64,000 nucleotides of DNA from Melieria omissa (lineage: Eukaryota > Arthropoda > Insecta > Diptera > Ulidiidae), in NCBI GenBank assembly GCA_963971225.1, contig OZ020267.1, positions 32,503,298 through 32,567,297 of the forward strand, in the 5' to 3' direction. The notes under the pieces were generated by a model, which saw only the letters and a program-made list of their open reading frames with translations, made no database searches and was not told the DNA's origin. Every line of letters starts with the position of its first letter. Position 1 is the stretch's first letter. This document shows, one piece after another, positions 47,694 to 59,399 of the stretch. A program made the translations under genes and the position numbers.

Positions 47694-50600
47694 TCAAGGA
47701 TTAACCAACAACGCTAGCTTATGTATTGGGCGGCGGAACATCCCTTTTGCAGTTTTCACGTCGGCTACCCTGGTTCTTCCGTCTTTGCCAGGATGGGTGG
47801 CAACAACTCGACCGATTGCCCACTTTTGAGGTGGCAAGTTATCTTCGTGAATGAGTACCAGAGTATTGTTAGTTATGTCATTTCCGTTGCTCGTCCAACG
47901 ATGGCGTTGAAGCATGTCGTTCAAGAAGTCCACAGACCACTTCTTCCAAAATTGTTGCTTTGCTGCGGTGATTCGTTTCCACCTCTGCAAGTGGCTAATG
48001 TCGTGGCAATCAACTGGCGGCTCCTGTATAGCATTCATGGGGCCACCAATCAAGAAGTGACCAGGCGTCAGAGCTTCAAAGTCGTTTGGATCGCTAGATA
48101 GAGGTGATATGGGGCGCGAGTTCATGATCGCCTCAATCTCCACAAGCGCAGTCGTCAGCTCTTCGAATGTCATCTTTGCATTTGCCAGGGTACGGTACAA
48201 GTGGCCTTTTGCGGACTTTACTGCGGCTTCCCAGATGCCACCGAAATGCGGTGCCCTGGGTGGAATAAAATGAAATTTAATAAACAGTTTTGAGCTAAAT
48301 TCGACAATACTCTTTTGGAACGATTGGCTTTGGAAAGTCCGCCTCAAATCAGCTAGTTGAGTATTGGCCCCTACAAAATTTGTGGCATTGTCACAAAAAA
48401 TGTCAGAAGGTAGGCCGCGACGTCCAATGAGCCGTTTTAGCGCGGCAATGAATGCCTCCGTGGATAAATCCGTGACTGCTTCGATATGAACTGCCTTGGT
48501 CACAAAGCAGACGAAGATTGCTATGTAGCATTTGTAGGGTTGCTTGCCACGGATTTTGAGGTACGTGTGGATGGGCCCGCAAAAGTCGACTCCGCATCGT
48601 GCGAATGGCCGCGCTGGCGTGACGCGCTCTGGTGGTAAATCACCCATAACCTGTTGTAAGAGTTTGGGGCGATAACGAATGCAGTTCGTGCATGACCTTA
48701 CTGTCTTGCGCGCGATATTTCGAGCGCCGATGATCCAAAATGTTTGGCGGATAAAAGAAAGTAACGCTTTCGGACCCGCATGAAAGTTGTTGACATGTAG
48801 ATGGTGAACCAATACTTCGACGAAGTGACAGTTCTTCGGTAGTAGAAATGGATGCTTTCGATCTTCTGGTATGTTTGCATGTCGCAACCGACCGCCTACC
48901 CGAAGTAAGCGAAACGAGCCGATTGTTTGTATGAATAGACTGAGTGTTTTTGCTGAAGACTTAATTTCTTTGTTTTTATCGAGGCAATTAAATTCATCAG
49001 CAAAGTATTCTTGTTGTATATTCCAAATGATGCAGTACAGTGCATTTTTGCGCTCGTCGGCGGTGATTACCTGCTGGAACTGTCGGTCCTCGTGATGCAC
49101 GCGAAATCTGAACAGCCAACTGATGACGTTGAGGATTTTATTGTATGAGCTGGAGCGCTCAACGAAATTCAGGATCGAGTTTTCTCTGACTACGCACTGT
49201 AGAACAGTTTTTCGAATAGCGGATTCCACTTCTGTGTCGGTCGTGGTAGGTATGTGGGTCTTCGGCCAGCGAGCTTCATCCTCTTTTAAAAATGCTGGGC
49301 CTGAGAACCAAATTGAGTTCGATAGCTCCGAGACTGAACAGCCACGTGACACGATGTCTGCTGGGTTGTTGGCGGTAGGAACATGCCTCCAACTGCATCC
49401 GACTGTTTCTTCTTGAATTTCGGAAATACGATTTCCTACGAAAGTGTTCAGTGTCGATGAGTGCATGTTTAGCCATTGGAGTACTACTGATGAGTCTGTC
49501 CATAAAAATGATGAAAGATCGAATTCGCCGAATAGGGGAGAGATTTTCGCATACAGCTTTGACAGTAAGTGTGCACCGCACAACTCTAACTGCGGTAAAG
49601 TTCTCTTTTTCGTTGGTGCTACTCGACATTTTGCTGTTACGAGGTTGACGAAAATTTGTTGACGCTTATTTACAACACGAGCGTATATGCAGCATCCGTA
49701 TGCTCTAATGGATGCGTCGCAGAAACCGTGCAGCTGCACGCTACGTGGAGCAGGACGTAAAACATACCGAGGTATTTGTAGGATATTCAAGTTATTAAGG
49801 TCTTCAACGAAATTTTGAAACGCGTTTTTTGTATTTTGGGGTACTTCGACATCCCAATCTATTTTTCGTATCCACAGATCTTGCAGTAAGACTCTTGGTT
49901 GAATAAGTATGGGGCAAACGAAGCCGATAGGATCGAATATTGATGACGTAAGCGACAAAATTGCTCTTTTGGTGACAGTTGAGTACTGTTTTTTCGGCCG
50001 AAATGAAAATAAGAATAAATCCTTGCTCGGATTCCAAGTGATGCCTAGCGCACTCGTTATGGCTGGCTCGTGCAAATTCATGTTTTTGCCTTGTTCAGTT
50101 TCTGATTTGATCGTTGAATGGTTCGATTGAAATTTTGCTAATTCGAATCCTCCCTTCCGTAAAAGAAGCGTTGTCTCTTTTTGAATTTTCGTAAGTGTAT
50201 CGCAATCATCAGCTCCTGTCAACAAATCGTCTACGTAGAATTGAGTTTTGACCGTTTCCGCTCCGATAGGATATACGTGCTGGTACTTATCAGCGACAAA
50301 CTGCAGGCTACGAATTGCGAGAAATGGAGACGCCGACATACCGTATGTGACTGTATTTAGCTCATAGGTGTGAATAGGCTCCTCTTCACTTTCTCTCCAT
50401 AAAATTTGTTGAAACTGGCAGTGAGATGGATGTATCAGCACCATTCGGTACATCTTGACGATATCTGCCGTAAGTGCATACAGCCGCAAGCGAAAACGGA
50501 GAAGGAGTATAAAAAGTTCGTCTTGTATTGTCGGACCGGTAAGAAGAATCTCGTTTAATGATTTCTGAGATGTAGTTTTTGCAGACGCGTCAAAAACGAC

Positions 50601-52784
50601 GCGCAACTTTGTTGTCGTGCTATTCGGCCGGAGAACACATTGGTGGGGTATGTAGTAGTGTGGTCGACTCAAGTTCGCATTTTCCACGCGCGTCATGTGG
50701 CCAAGGTGCTCGTACTCCCTCATGAAATTAATGTATTGCTCTTTTACCTGCTGATCACGCGACAAGCGTCTCTCAAGTGAAGTGAATCTTTTCAACGCTA
50801 AATTGTACGAAGAGCCAAGCGCGGAAGGATCTTCCTTGAACGGCAACATTACTTGAATACGACCGTCTTGAGTTGCCTCGACATCCAACACAAACGAATT
50901 TTCGCACGCTTGGTGCTCTGCGCTCAATTCGGGCTTGGACGAATTTACATTTTCGACAGACCACAAACGTTCAAGTTGTAAATTTAAATTTTCATCTTCA
51001 CAGTCGTTAGTGATTGTAAGGCAAGAGCGGAGTTGTCGTCTGTCAATGGTTTTGTAGCGTCCGGACACCACCCAACCAAATTGTGTTTCCTGTAGCGTCG
51101 GCAAGTTTGGTCCAAGCTTTATTTGACGAGAGCGTAAAATTTCGAAAAAGTTCTCAGCTCCTAAAAGCACGTCAATACTCTGAGATTGATAAAAGTTTTC
51201 ATCAGCCAAGTCAAGGTTTTGTGGTAAATTCCATTTGCGTATATCAACATCGATTTCGGGTTGATATCCTGATACGCGGTTGGTGATGAAAAAATTTATG
51301 TTAAATTCTTCGTTATCGTAACGTGAGCGAACGATGGTCTCAGTTTCAAATTTGATTTTAGATGAGGACCCTCCTACACCGACGATGTCCGTTGTTTTGT
51401 TTCGTTTAGGCAAATTCAGAATTCTAGCAAACTTTTCGGTTATTAGATTTACTTGGGAGCACGAATCCAAGAGCGCACGACAAATTTTCATTTCACCCAA
51501 ACCATCACGTATAAGTATGACCGCTGTTGCTAGGATGACTCGATCCGATGACTGCTCAATTGTAGTGTTGACCGCTGCTGATGGCGATGATGGCTGTGTC
51601 GTTGAAGTAGGTGAGGAGTTTTCGTTGGTGTCCGTTGACAACCGATGCAATAAAGTATGATGAGCTTTCTTACAGGTTTTGCACCTATTCTTCGACGAGC
51701 ATTTGGAAACCACATGCCCCTCAGATAGGCAATTGAGACATAGGCCTAATCTTTTGATGTTGCTGTATCTGGCCTCGTGCGCCATTGCCTTGAACTGAGC
51801 ACAACCACTAATCCAATGATCTAAGCTTTTGCACAGCGCGCAGGACCGTTGCTGAGTGTGGAACGATGAGCGTGAAATTCGTTGTTGCCGTGGCGCGCTG
51901 CGCTGATTGTTGTTGAAGTTGGATGGCGGTATGCTCGGATCAGATGATTCTAAAAATTGGCACCTTCTGTCCAGAAGTTTGCAGAATGCTTCCCATGTTG
52001 GTAGTTCTGAGAGATCCACGCTTTCTTTCCATTTTCTTTGCGTTTCACTATCAGCCTTTTCGGAAATCAAATGAATAAGCAAAGCATTGCAAATCTCTTC
52101 CGCGGTTCCTAGCGACTTAAGCGAACTGTATATGGCTGATGAGCTATCGACCAAACTACGCAACTGCACAGCTGATGGCTTTTGCATTTCTGGCAAATTG
52201 TACAAATTCGAAATATGCTCTAGGAAAATTAACGATTTATTTCCGTAGCGTTCTTCTAAGCGCTGTAGGGCTTTTGGATAATTTTCCGAAGTGACTTGAA
52301 AGGCGCGTACGGTGTCTTTTGCTTGAGAGTCTAAGCAGCGAATTAAATGATTGAACTTTTCTAGTGGCGATAGCGTGCTGTCCTTGTCAACAAATTGTTT
52401 AAATGTGGAAATGAAATTTCTGTATTCCGCATATTTTCCTGTGAATATTGGCAGATCTATGCTAGGAAGTTTGCTTGGCGATGCAAACGGGACAGCGATG
52501 GATGAATCGAAACTGGATCTTTTGTAATTGTCGCCAAGAAATTCTATTATCATTGCCTTTGTTGTAATGCATAAGTCTTCTATTTCCGCTCTGTTCACAT
52601 CATTCTCATTTAAAGTCTCGATTTCTGTTTGCATTGCCAAAAGTTGCTTGAAATAAGCTTCCACCAATGACAACCTGCACTCCAATTCAGCAATCGACAT
52701 AGATGAAGTCACTAGATTTTTTATGCGCGAGACATTCTGTTTTGCTGCCTTTCGCTTTTTTGTCAAAGTTTCTAATTCTGCCAT
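47694..52784 (-). CDS. BEL/Pao Gag-Pol polyprotein, 1696 residues
   Basis: Retrotransposon polyprotein for self-assembly, reverse transcription and integration. The first ATG of the open frame is at 52784. Domains in order with approximate residues: N-terminal coiled segment 1-65; DUF1759 Gag-like region 105-255 (PIFTGKYAEYRNFISTF); two CCHC zinc knuckles 313-366 (CALCKSLDHWISGC, CLNCLSEGHVVSKC); aspartic protease near 438 (ALLDSCSQVNLIT; many relatives have DSGS); reverse transcriptase about 720-910 with YVDD near 850; RNase H region from about 1030 (GFCDASIRAYG); integrase zinc finger near 1320-1370 (SCTNCIRYRP); integrase core with Asp near 1400 (GVDFCGP), Asp near 1465 (FCDNATNF) and Glu near 1516 (GGIWEAAVK); DUF5641 at about 1590-1690. 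No stop or frameshift was seen, so it may be functional. No envelope gene follows. Confidence 0.95.
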   Translation of the reverse strand: MAELETLTKKRKAAKQNVSRIKNLVTSSMSIAELECRLSLVEAYFKQLLAMQTEIETLNENDVNRAEIEDLCITTKAMIIEFLGDNYKRSSFDSSIAVPFASPSKLPSIDLPIFTGKYAEYRNFISTFKQFVDKDSTLSPLEKFNHLIRCLDSQAKDTVRAFQVTSENYPKALQRLEERYGNKSLIFLEHISNLYNLPEMQKPSAVQLRSLVDSSSAIYSSLKSLGTAEEICNALLIHLISEKADSETQRKWKESVDLSELPTWEAFCKLLDRRCQFLESSDPSIPPSNFNNNQRSAPRQQRISRSSFHTQQRSCALCKSLDHWISGCAQFKAMAHEARYSNIKRLGLCLNCLSEGHVVSKCSSKNRCKTCKKAHHTLLHRLSTDTNENSSPTSTTQPSSPSAAVNTTIEQSSDRVILATAVILIRDGLGEMKICRALLDSCSQVNLITEKFARILNLPKRNKTTDIVGVGGSSSKIKFETETIVRSRYDNEEFNINFFITNRVSGYQPEIDVDIRKWNLPQNLDLADENFYQSQSIDVLLGAENFFEILRSRQIKLGPNLPTLQETQFGWVVSGRYKTIDRRQLRSCLTITNDCEDENLNLQLERLWSVENVNSSKPELSAEHQACENSFVLDVEATQDGRIQVMLPFKEDPSALGSSYNLALKRFTSLERRLSRDQQVKEQYINFMREYEHLGHMTRVENANLSRPHYYIPHQCVLRPNSTTTKLRVVFDASAKTTSQKSLNEILLTGPTIQDELFILLLRFRLRLYALTADIVKMYRMVLIHPSHCQFQQILWRESEEEPIHTYELNTVTYGMSASPFLAIRSLQFVADKYQHVYPIGAETVKTQFYVDDLLTGADDCDTLTKIQKETTLLLRKGGFELAKFQSNHSTIKSETEQGKNMNLHEPAITSALGITWNPSKDLFLFSFRPKKQYSTVTKRAILSLTSSIFDPIGFVCPILIQPRVLLQDLWIRKIDWDVEVPQNTKNAFQNFVEDLNNLNILQIPRYVLRPAPRSVQLHGFCDASIRAYGCCIYARVVNKRQQIFVNLVTAKCRVAPTKKRTLPQLELCGAHLLSKLYAKISPLFGEFDLSSFLWTDSSVVLQWLNMHSSTLNTFVGNRISEIQEETVGCSWRHVPTANNPADIVSRGCSVSELSNSIWFSGPAFLKEDEARWPKTHIPTTTDTEVESAIRKTVLQCVVRENSILNFVERSSSYNKILNVISWLFRFRVHHEDRQFQQVITADERKNALYCIIWNIQQEYFADEFNCLDKNKEIKSSAKTLSLFIQTIGSFRLLRVGGRLRHANIPEDRKHPFLLPKNCHFVEVLVHHLHVNNFHAGPKALLSFIRQTFWIIGARNIARKTVRSCTNCIRYRPKLLQQVMGDLPPERVTPARPFARCGVDFCGPIHTYLKIRGKQPYKCYIAIFVCFVTKAVHIEAVTDLSTEAFIAALKRLIGRRGLPSDIFCDNATNFVGANTQLADLRRTFQSQSFQKSIVEFSSKLFIKFHFIPPRAPHFGGIWEAAVKSAKGHLYRTLANAKMTFEELTTALVEIEAIMNSRPISPLSSDPNDFEALTPGHFLIGGPMNAIQEPPVDCHDISHLQRWKRITAAKQQFWKKWSVDFLNDMLQRHRWTSNGNDITNNTLVLIHEDNLPPQKWAIGRVVATHPGKDGRTRVADVKTAKGMFRRPIHKLALLVNP

Positions 52785-53445
52785 GATTCTCGTGAACCAA
52801 AAAACAAAAAAACGACCTTAATGAGTGAAAGAGAATCAACAATGTTTGGCTGAGTCTACGAGCGACGAGAGCCTGGCTGGGTTATCACTCAACCAGCGAA
52901 GCGACGAACGCACGAAATGTCGCGACAGCGAAGATGCAATAGAGAAGAGAAAGTGGAAAGGCGAAATGCACGCGGCGAGTTTTTGCATATGACTGGCGTA
53001 CAATGATAATTGAGGGCGAATTAACGAAACCTCCGCTAGCGCAGCTTTTGTTTTCTGCGCATATGCTTGTATGTATGCTTATATGTGCGGCCCAAACGAT
53101 GTCTGCAACAACAACTGCTTACGACGATAGCGCTTCTTTATATGTGAATGCTGATGCTCTTTTTTGATTTCCCTTCTGCTCGTGCTCCTCCGGACGGCTT
53201 CTCCGTAGAACCAAGGTCGACTGGAACTAGCGCTGAAGGGGTGCTCCAAAGAATAACTCCGTTAAATTTGAGTTTTACGCGAATTAAGATACCGGACCGA
53301 TGCTCGAAGCTCAGTGCCTTGAATTTTGCATTAGCACTGTCTCTTGTTTTATTTTTTTTTTTTTTTGAATGATATTTTTTTTTTTTTTTTTTTTTTTTTC
53401 GAAAATTTTACTTTAGGCTCGTGCCCCACGTTGGGCGCCAAAAAA

Positions 53446-53762
53446 TGTACGAACTGTGGACACTGTTTACGAACAGTTGAGCTGCGATCAAAAATAAAAC
53501 TTGCGCACACGGGCGGAAGAAAACGCGTGTTTCTCGTGGTTTCTCTGTTGCAACTGATTCTTTATTTAAGGTGTTCTAACTGTACCGATATGAGAGTTGA
53601 CAAACGGTTAAACGATGAGTGTATATGTAAGTACATAGTAGACAACAATGCAAATTCGTATTTGAGTGAGAATGAGAAAAAACATAGTGATTCTAAACGT
53701 TGCAATGAGTACAAAATATTTCATGTTGACTTATATTGGAATTAAAGAAAACGGCGTCAACA
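53446..53762 (-). repeat. BEL element 5' LTR
   Basis: On the minus strand this is the upstream, promoter-bearing LTR, adjacent to the primer-binding-site-like sequence. Same 317-base sequence as its partner. Confidence 0.95.
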
Positions 53763-53767
53763 TATGT

Positions 53768-54400
53768 TGTTAAGTATGTTTAAGGACAAATGTTTTTAGC
53801 CAATCATTTTCTGACGACCGCAATGCGTAAATCATAGTTTTTATTTACTATGCAAATGCAACAACGAGTTGCAAAATTGACATCGGTTGCAAGAGAAGCA
53901 AAAGGCGAAAAACAAAATGTTAAACACGAAAATGAAATAAACTAATAAAACAGGAAAAAAACTAAATAAAAAGTAAAATGAGAAGAACATAAATAAAATA
54001 CAAAATTATCTCCAAGGAGCTCCCGAAATAGCGGTAAGGAAAGGTCGCATCTTAGCAAGAACTCTATGAGTGCTTGCGGTTTAGCTGGCTGTATTCATGA
54101 TACCATTCATGAGCTACGGAGAGCCACGTATGGAGGCGTACGACGAATGACAGTTGTCGTCAAATGTTCCCACTAAAAAGGGTGGTTTAATCCCGTTTAA
54201 ATTTAGGAACAGCAAGTCTATCGCCACGGTGTCACAAGTATTACAAATTCATTTCCCCCCTTATTTTATTTTGAAGCCGAACGAAGAGGCTGAAAGACAA
54301 GACCACATACTCCTACTTCCACAATGCAACTATGCTCTTTGGGAGATGAAAATTCCTCCCATTCAAATGGTGTACGTAAACCACGAAAGGACTTTCCGTA
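53768..54400. other. Intergenic sequence
   Basis: No gene recognised. The right part may include the 3' UTR of the adjoining minus-strand LINE fragment. Confidence 0.4.
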
Positions 54401-54415
54401 CTTAGTTTATCTTGT

Positions 54416-55310
54416 TTATTGTATCATGCGACCTTTAGACCTATTGTGCCACCTTCTTGGACATTCACAGACTGTCAGTGAGTCCGGTATCCAGGAGGAA
54501 TTTTTGTATGCTTCCTCTGGATACCCAGTCCGTACCTGGTATAAGATGGTCCCCAGGTGTTTCTTTCTTCTATGCATGAGTACAGGGCACTCTCCTAGTA
54601 TATGTAATGCAGTGTCGTTTTCCTGCAAGCAGAACCTGCAATACCCGTTTTCACAGATTCCTAGTTTGGCCAAATGATAATTCAATCTACAGTGCACTGT
54701 TAGACTTGGTAGATTTTCCCAGTATTGAGTCCTACTGGCTATCTCGTCCTTTCTCGTTAGGATAGAAGAAGCTCCTTTTCCCAAACCACAAATGGGTTCA
54801 GGGCCGACAAAAGGTGTCGAAGCTCCCCTCCTTGCCAGTTCGTCGGCCCGTTCATTTCCTTCAATGCCAGCGTGGCCCGGAACCCAAAGTACCCAGACCT
54901 GGTTGTAACGACCAAGTAAGGACACCTGGTAGGTTCTAAGGACCTTGATTGCCGCTTGGCAGTCGGAGAGGATAGCAATCTTTCGGTTCCGGTATCTCCT
55001 CGCAAGATTGAAAGAAGCACACCTTTCAATGGCGTATATTTCCGCATGGAAGATAGTGGTGTGTTTTCCCGTAGGTTCCGAGTATCTTATCCTCGGCCCG
55101 TATACGCCTATACCGGTACCCTCCTCCGTTAAGGAGCCATCTGTGTACCAGGATATCATTTGCTGGTCTATCAGATACGTTTCCGATATAGCTAACCAGT
55201 TCCTTTTGTTACTAAGTTCAGTTTTAAATCTTTTGCCAAAACTGAACTTTAGTGAGATTGTGTCCCTCGGTATTGCAATGTCAGGATACTGATTTGTAAG
55301 AGTATCAATC
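54416..55310 (-). mobile_element. LINE fragment with intact RNase H domain and C-terminus
   Basis: An open minus-strand frame encodes a complete-looking RNase H: ISWYTDGSLTEEGTG (first Asp), FHAEIYAIERC (Glu), ILSDCQAAIKVL (Asp) and WVPGHAGIEGNERADELARR (His and last Asp). A Cys/His C-terminal segment follows: CRLNYHLAKLGI, then CRFCLQENDTALHILGECP. The frame stays open upstream of the ATG at 55159 to about 55310 (ISLKFSFGKRFKTEL), where it is cut off. This order fits LINEs of the Loa/Outcast/I type with a terminal RNase H. A related but more damaged copy is at 58408-59014. Confidence 0.88.
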
Positions 55311-55319
55311 CGCTTACGG

Positions 55320-58020
55320 CCTCATGTGTTCTTACTAAGTAGACAAATCCAAATTGCAAATAAGATAAAATGGCGAATGACAATAAAATCTGTACATCTG
55401 TGTATTCAACTATAACTCTGTCATTTGTTTACGCCCATATAAATGGTACATATTGTAATATCTAAATAACTGCAAACTGACAGGTTAGACAGCAAGTTGT
55501 ATTTTAATTTAGTAGAGCACAAAATGGGGCAATCAGCAATGTTGCACCAAGAGAAATCAGCGAATGGAAAACTACGCGACAGCGCTAACTGCAGCGCGAA
55601 TAAATTGCCACTTGTTGAGCTTTTTGTAACGTTGCACTGATGTATTTTTATCAAATTATATACTCTATCGTTTGTATGTACATAAATAGATTGTTTATGT
55701 GCACAACAAGCAAATATGTTTTCTTTTATCAAACCAAAAGTAACTAAACAAAGCTGTATGAGTTTTTAAGAAAACTTTCCCAGACACTAATCATTGTTTT
55801 TCCAGTTTCCTATATTTAAGTTATTAAAAGATTGAATAATAAAAATACATTAACCAAGTAAATATTTTGCATTTTCAGAAATTCTCCTCACTTTAAGGAT
55901 TTAAAATGGAGCTGGAAATGGAGACTTATCTAAGGACTCAACTTCTAACATAGCCTACGAGTATATAACAAAACAAGGAACCCATCTTAGTACCATTTCA
56001 ACTTTGAATAACGAACCAATGATGTGCGCTTCCGGCTCGTGTTATCTATGAAAATAAACACATAATAAGTTCGGCATTCGTTTCTGTCTTTCAATAAATT
56101 TGAGACGCAAAACCCTAACCAGTTTGTCTAACAGCAAAAACGCGCCGCGTAACTTTCGCCAACAGGCCAACATTTGCACAATACAACAACAGATGTAACT
56201 AAAAGTTTATTTTGTAATTTTGACATTGGACCGCGCTGCGTAATGGTGGGAACAAGCCCTAATTGGTTAATTGATTAATTGATACAAACGTTCATTGATT
56301 TATGAATCGATTGACAAGAAGAAAGTGAAAGTTGTGCACTCTTGTTCGTAAAAGTTTGGCGGTTGCGCAGAGGTCAGGCTTTGTGTGTATATTCCATAGG
56401 ATTTTTCGCAGCTGTGACGCTGTCACGATCGGCTCAAATTCCATTGATAAGACCGACTTGTTATTGCAGCGCTGAGGCCGGGTGCACTTCTACGCAATGC
56501 CACTTGAAGCGAAATGCATTGTGCTAGCAATCAGCGACCTCAGCTCAGAAATCGTGTCACTAAAGGCCCACAACTGATAAGTGCTCAGTCGCGTAATCGA
56601 CAAGTGCCACTCGAAAATCGAAATCAACAATTTATGGCTGCATTTTGAGCGCAGATTTGGCGGCGACAAATACGTGTGGCCAAGTGCAACATGTATCCGG
56701 CGCATGGAGTCGAGTATAAGAAAGCGCAAAACTGGGTTGAATAGTCGGGAGAGAAACTGGAGACAATAGTTGGCACTCTGAAGGGTACAGCAAACAAAGT
56801 TGCACTTTTATTGTTCGAGGCGATAAAATAATTGGTTCACTGGATTCGCTTATCGGCCAATTGTTTCCGGCTTTCGATTTTCGAATTGAAAAAGCGTCAA
56901 GCGTGCAATTTATTGCGCAAACTGCAGTCATTAGACAGGCGGCAACTCGCTCGCCGCGGCAAATAATTAAAGCGGAATGCACCAATCGCCTCGACCACAT
57001 TTCTGCAAACGCCGCAAGCAACACACCAGAAAACCAGACAATCACACAATAAACAAAAAAGCAACAACAAAAATGTTAAAAAAATATATATATTAAACTG
57101 GTTTTTGTGCAACATAGCGAAGAGTGCTACCAGAGCTGAGCGGTAGCGCCACCGTCAGCATCAGCTTTGAAATCGAATGCCTCCTATGCAGCGCCCCCCA
57201 TGGCCTCGTCGGTCGGTCGGTAGTGCGTCGTCACTGCGCGATAGCCAAACGTGCATTTGTAAATTTATGTATGTCTCTGTTTTTATGTAGGTATGTCTGT
57301 CCTGAGTGTATGTATGTGAGTTTGTGTGGATTTTGGTGGGCTCGTCTCTGCAATAGTTGTTGCTGGTCGTTATTGCTGTTTCGCGCAATTTCGCAGCATA
57401 AATTTCTGCAGTTTTATTCAGCGCGCACTCAACTACACACCCACTTTGGGGCACGCGAGTCTCTCACACACACACACACACACATGCTTACAGTACAAAA
57501 ATCGCCAAATGCCACATGCACTTGGAGAAACTGGTATACAATTTTGTAAAAACAAAAATTAACTACCCGAAAAAATATTGTTAGATACGATAGAATGTAA
57601 ATAAAAAACTTCAAAATTAAGTACATAGTAAAGAACACGTTTAAATTATTGGATGGATATGTGTGGCATTTTGACAAAACAACCCAAGTCTAATTTTCAA
57701 AATGTTCAGGAGAGCGAAAATACAGATAAAGTGCAGAGCAAATCTCATACAAAACTCGAGAAAAGTTGAAATTAGACACGTCATATATCTGTAACTAAAT
57801 GTCATAGAAACAAACCGATTACACCAAAAACAAAAGCGTCTGGAAATTGTTGCTTTATGATTAAAAAACTGAAAATTGTTTCTTTATGATTAAAAAACTG
57901 GAAATTTGCGCTATTTCGACTATGGAATGTCTTCGTTGATGGTTTCGAAAAATATTTCAATTTTGAACCCACGACCTGCTCTTCGTTGGATCAATTAAAA
58001 TTAAAATAAACCTCATTAAT
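55320..58020. other. Intergenic sequence
   Basis: No supported gene. 56300-57550 is less AT-rich, with overlapping open frames on both strands (up to 141 residues) but no recognised domain or splice structure. Confidence 0.35.
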
Positions 58021-58023
58021 ATA

Positions 58024-59177
58024 TTAGCCGTATTCACGATCTGTGGTTTTTGTAGTAGATTTGGTAAAATTTATCAAATTTTACATCAGATGGTGAACGA
58101 CCTCGTTGTAAATACTTAATATTTACAAAAACAGCTAACGCTGTAACAACGCCGATTTTGCGACACTTTGAATTTGAAAAATATTCATTAATACGTGCAA
58201 GTAATCAATGCTGGGAATAGCAAAAAATCCGAAAAAAAACAAAAATTCGAACGCAGTTCAGAATGAAAATTTATATTTAAGTGTCCTTAGAACAAGTTTT
58301 GTAAGAATTGGCGAAAATTAAATTTAAATAGGTACTTTTCGGAGAATTTATCGATAGTAGTCTATAACATGAGATCACTATCAAGAAAATAAAAGAAAAA
58401 AATGAACTTGGCCGTTACAATCAGGTATGGGTCCCGGGTCACGCCGCCATTGACGGGAATGAGCAGGCCGTCTACCCCTTTCGTCGGCCCAGGACCCTTC
58501 TGCGGTCTAGGCAAAGGTGCACTATCCATCCTTTTCAGGAAAGACGAGATAACCATTCGGAAGCAATACTGGGAAAATCAACCAGGCCTTGAACATTCCA
58601 AGATGGTTATTGGATCTTATAAAAAAAAAGGTTCGAGGAAGGTATGAGTCTCTCAAAGAATAATCTAAGGATTATCACAGGTATATTGACAGGGCGTTGT
58701 AGATTGAACTATCACCTAACCAAACTAGGTATCAGGGTGAACGAACTCTGTAGGTTCTATGTGCAGGACATTGAAACTGCAATACATATATTAGGCATAT
58801 GCCCTGCACTAAAGCACAAACGGAAAAAGCACCTGGGTGACTTTACTATACCAGGATCGGACTGGGTTTCCAAAGGCTTAGGAAATATACTAAGATTCCT
58901 TTTGGATACTGGACTCACGGACGAACTGTGAAGGCCATGAAGGGGGCACAATAGATATTTTAGATCGCAGTGTACATTCCCCGGCAATAATAATATTAAT
59001 ATTTAAAAAAAAAACAGAATACTACGCAATGTTACAATAGGGTTTTGCTATTGTAAATTCGGTAAATTGGTTGTACTTTCAGTTGCAGGTATTTGTTTTT
59101 ATAAAGTTACAAAATATACCACAAAAACCAAGAATACACAATACAAGACCCGAAACCACAGATCGTGAATACGGCTA
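58024..59177. mobile_element. TIR element interrupted by a LINE
   Basis: 'tagccgtattcacgatctg' at about 58025 and its reverse complement at about 59158-59176 form inverted ends; 24 or more bases match (through 'gtggttt'). The right part of the interior (59015-59150) and the left part (58050-58400) are AT-rich and non-coding. A LINE fragment occupies 58408-59014. The target duplication could not be fixed, and the superfamily is unknown. Confidence 0.65.
58408..59014 (+). mobile_element. 5'-truncated, frameshifted LINE copy with A-tail
   Basis: The plus strand carries remnants of the same LINE as 54416-55310: the WVPGHAAIDGNE stretch at about 58425-58465, STPFVGPGPFCGLGKGA, KDEITIRKQYWEN, CRLNYHLTKLGI and AIHILGICPALKHKRKKHLG. 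It changes frame at least twice and ends in an A-run at about 59004-59014, a typical non-LTR 3' end. Confidence 0.85.
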
Positions 59178-59399
59178 TTATAACGTTTGATAAAAAAACA
59201 CCGGAATGCTTCAATAAAACGACATCACACATTCCATCTCATACTCGACTGTTTGACAAAAAAAATATATTCATATTATTTCGCAAGCTCCGTATTCAAC
59301 CGATATGGCTTTTTCTACTACTTTGTGAAAAGTGTTTTAATACTATCACAATTATTCATGCAATCTCTGATTGAGAGCTAGTCGCCACTGGAGCCTTAA

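Larger units (their letters stand above)
47350..53762 (-). mobile_element. Full-length BEL/Pao LTR retrotransposon
   Basis: Two 317-bp LTRs (47350-47666 and 53446-53762) begin TG and end CA, and read as identical by eye. A 5-bp target duplication TATGT flanks the element (47345-47349, 53763-53767). On the minus strand, the 5' LTR (right) is followed after a few bases by a primer-binding-site-like TGGCGCCCAACG (about 53428-53440). A 29-base T run (minus-strand A run) lies in the leader near 53371-53399. One intact frame fills the interior. Identical LTRs, an open frame and an intact duplication indicate a recent insertion. It lies upstream of the visible MFSD11 exons in the same sense. Confidence 0.96.
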
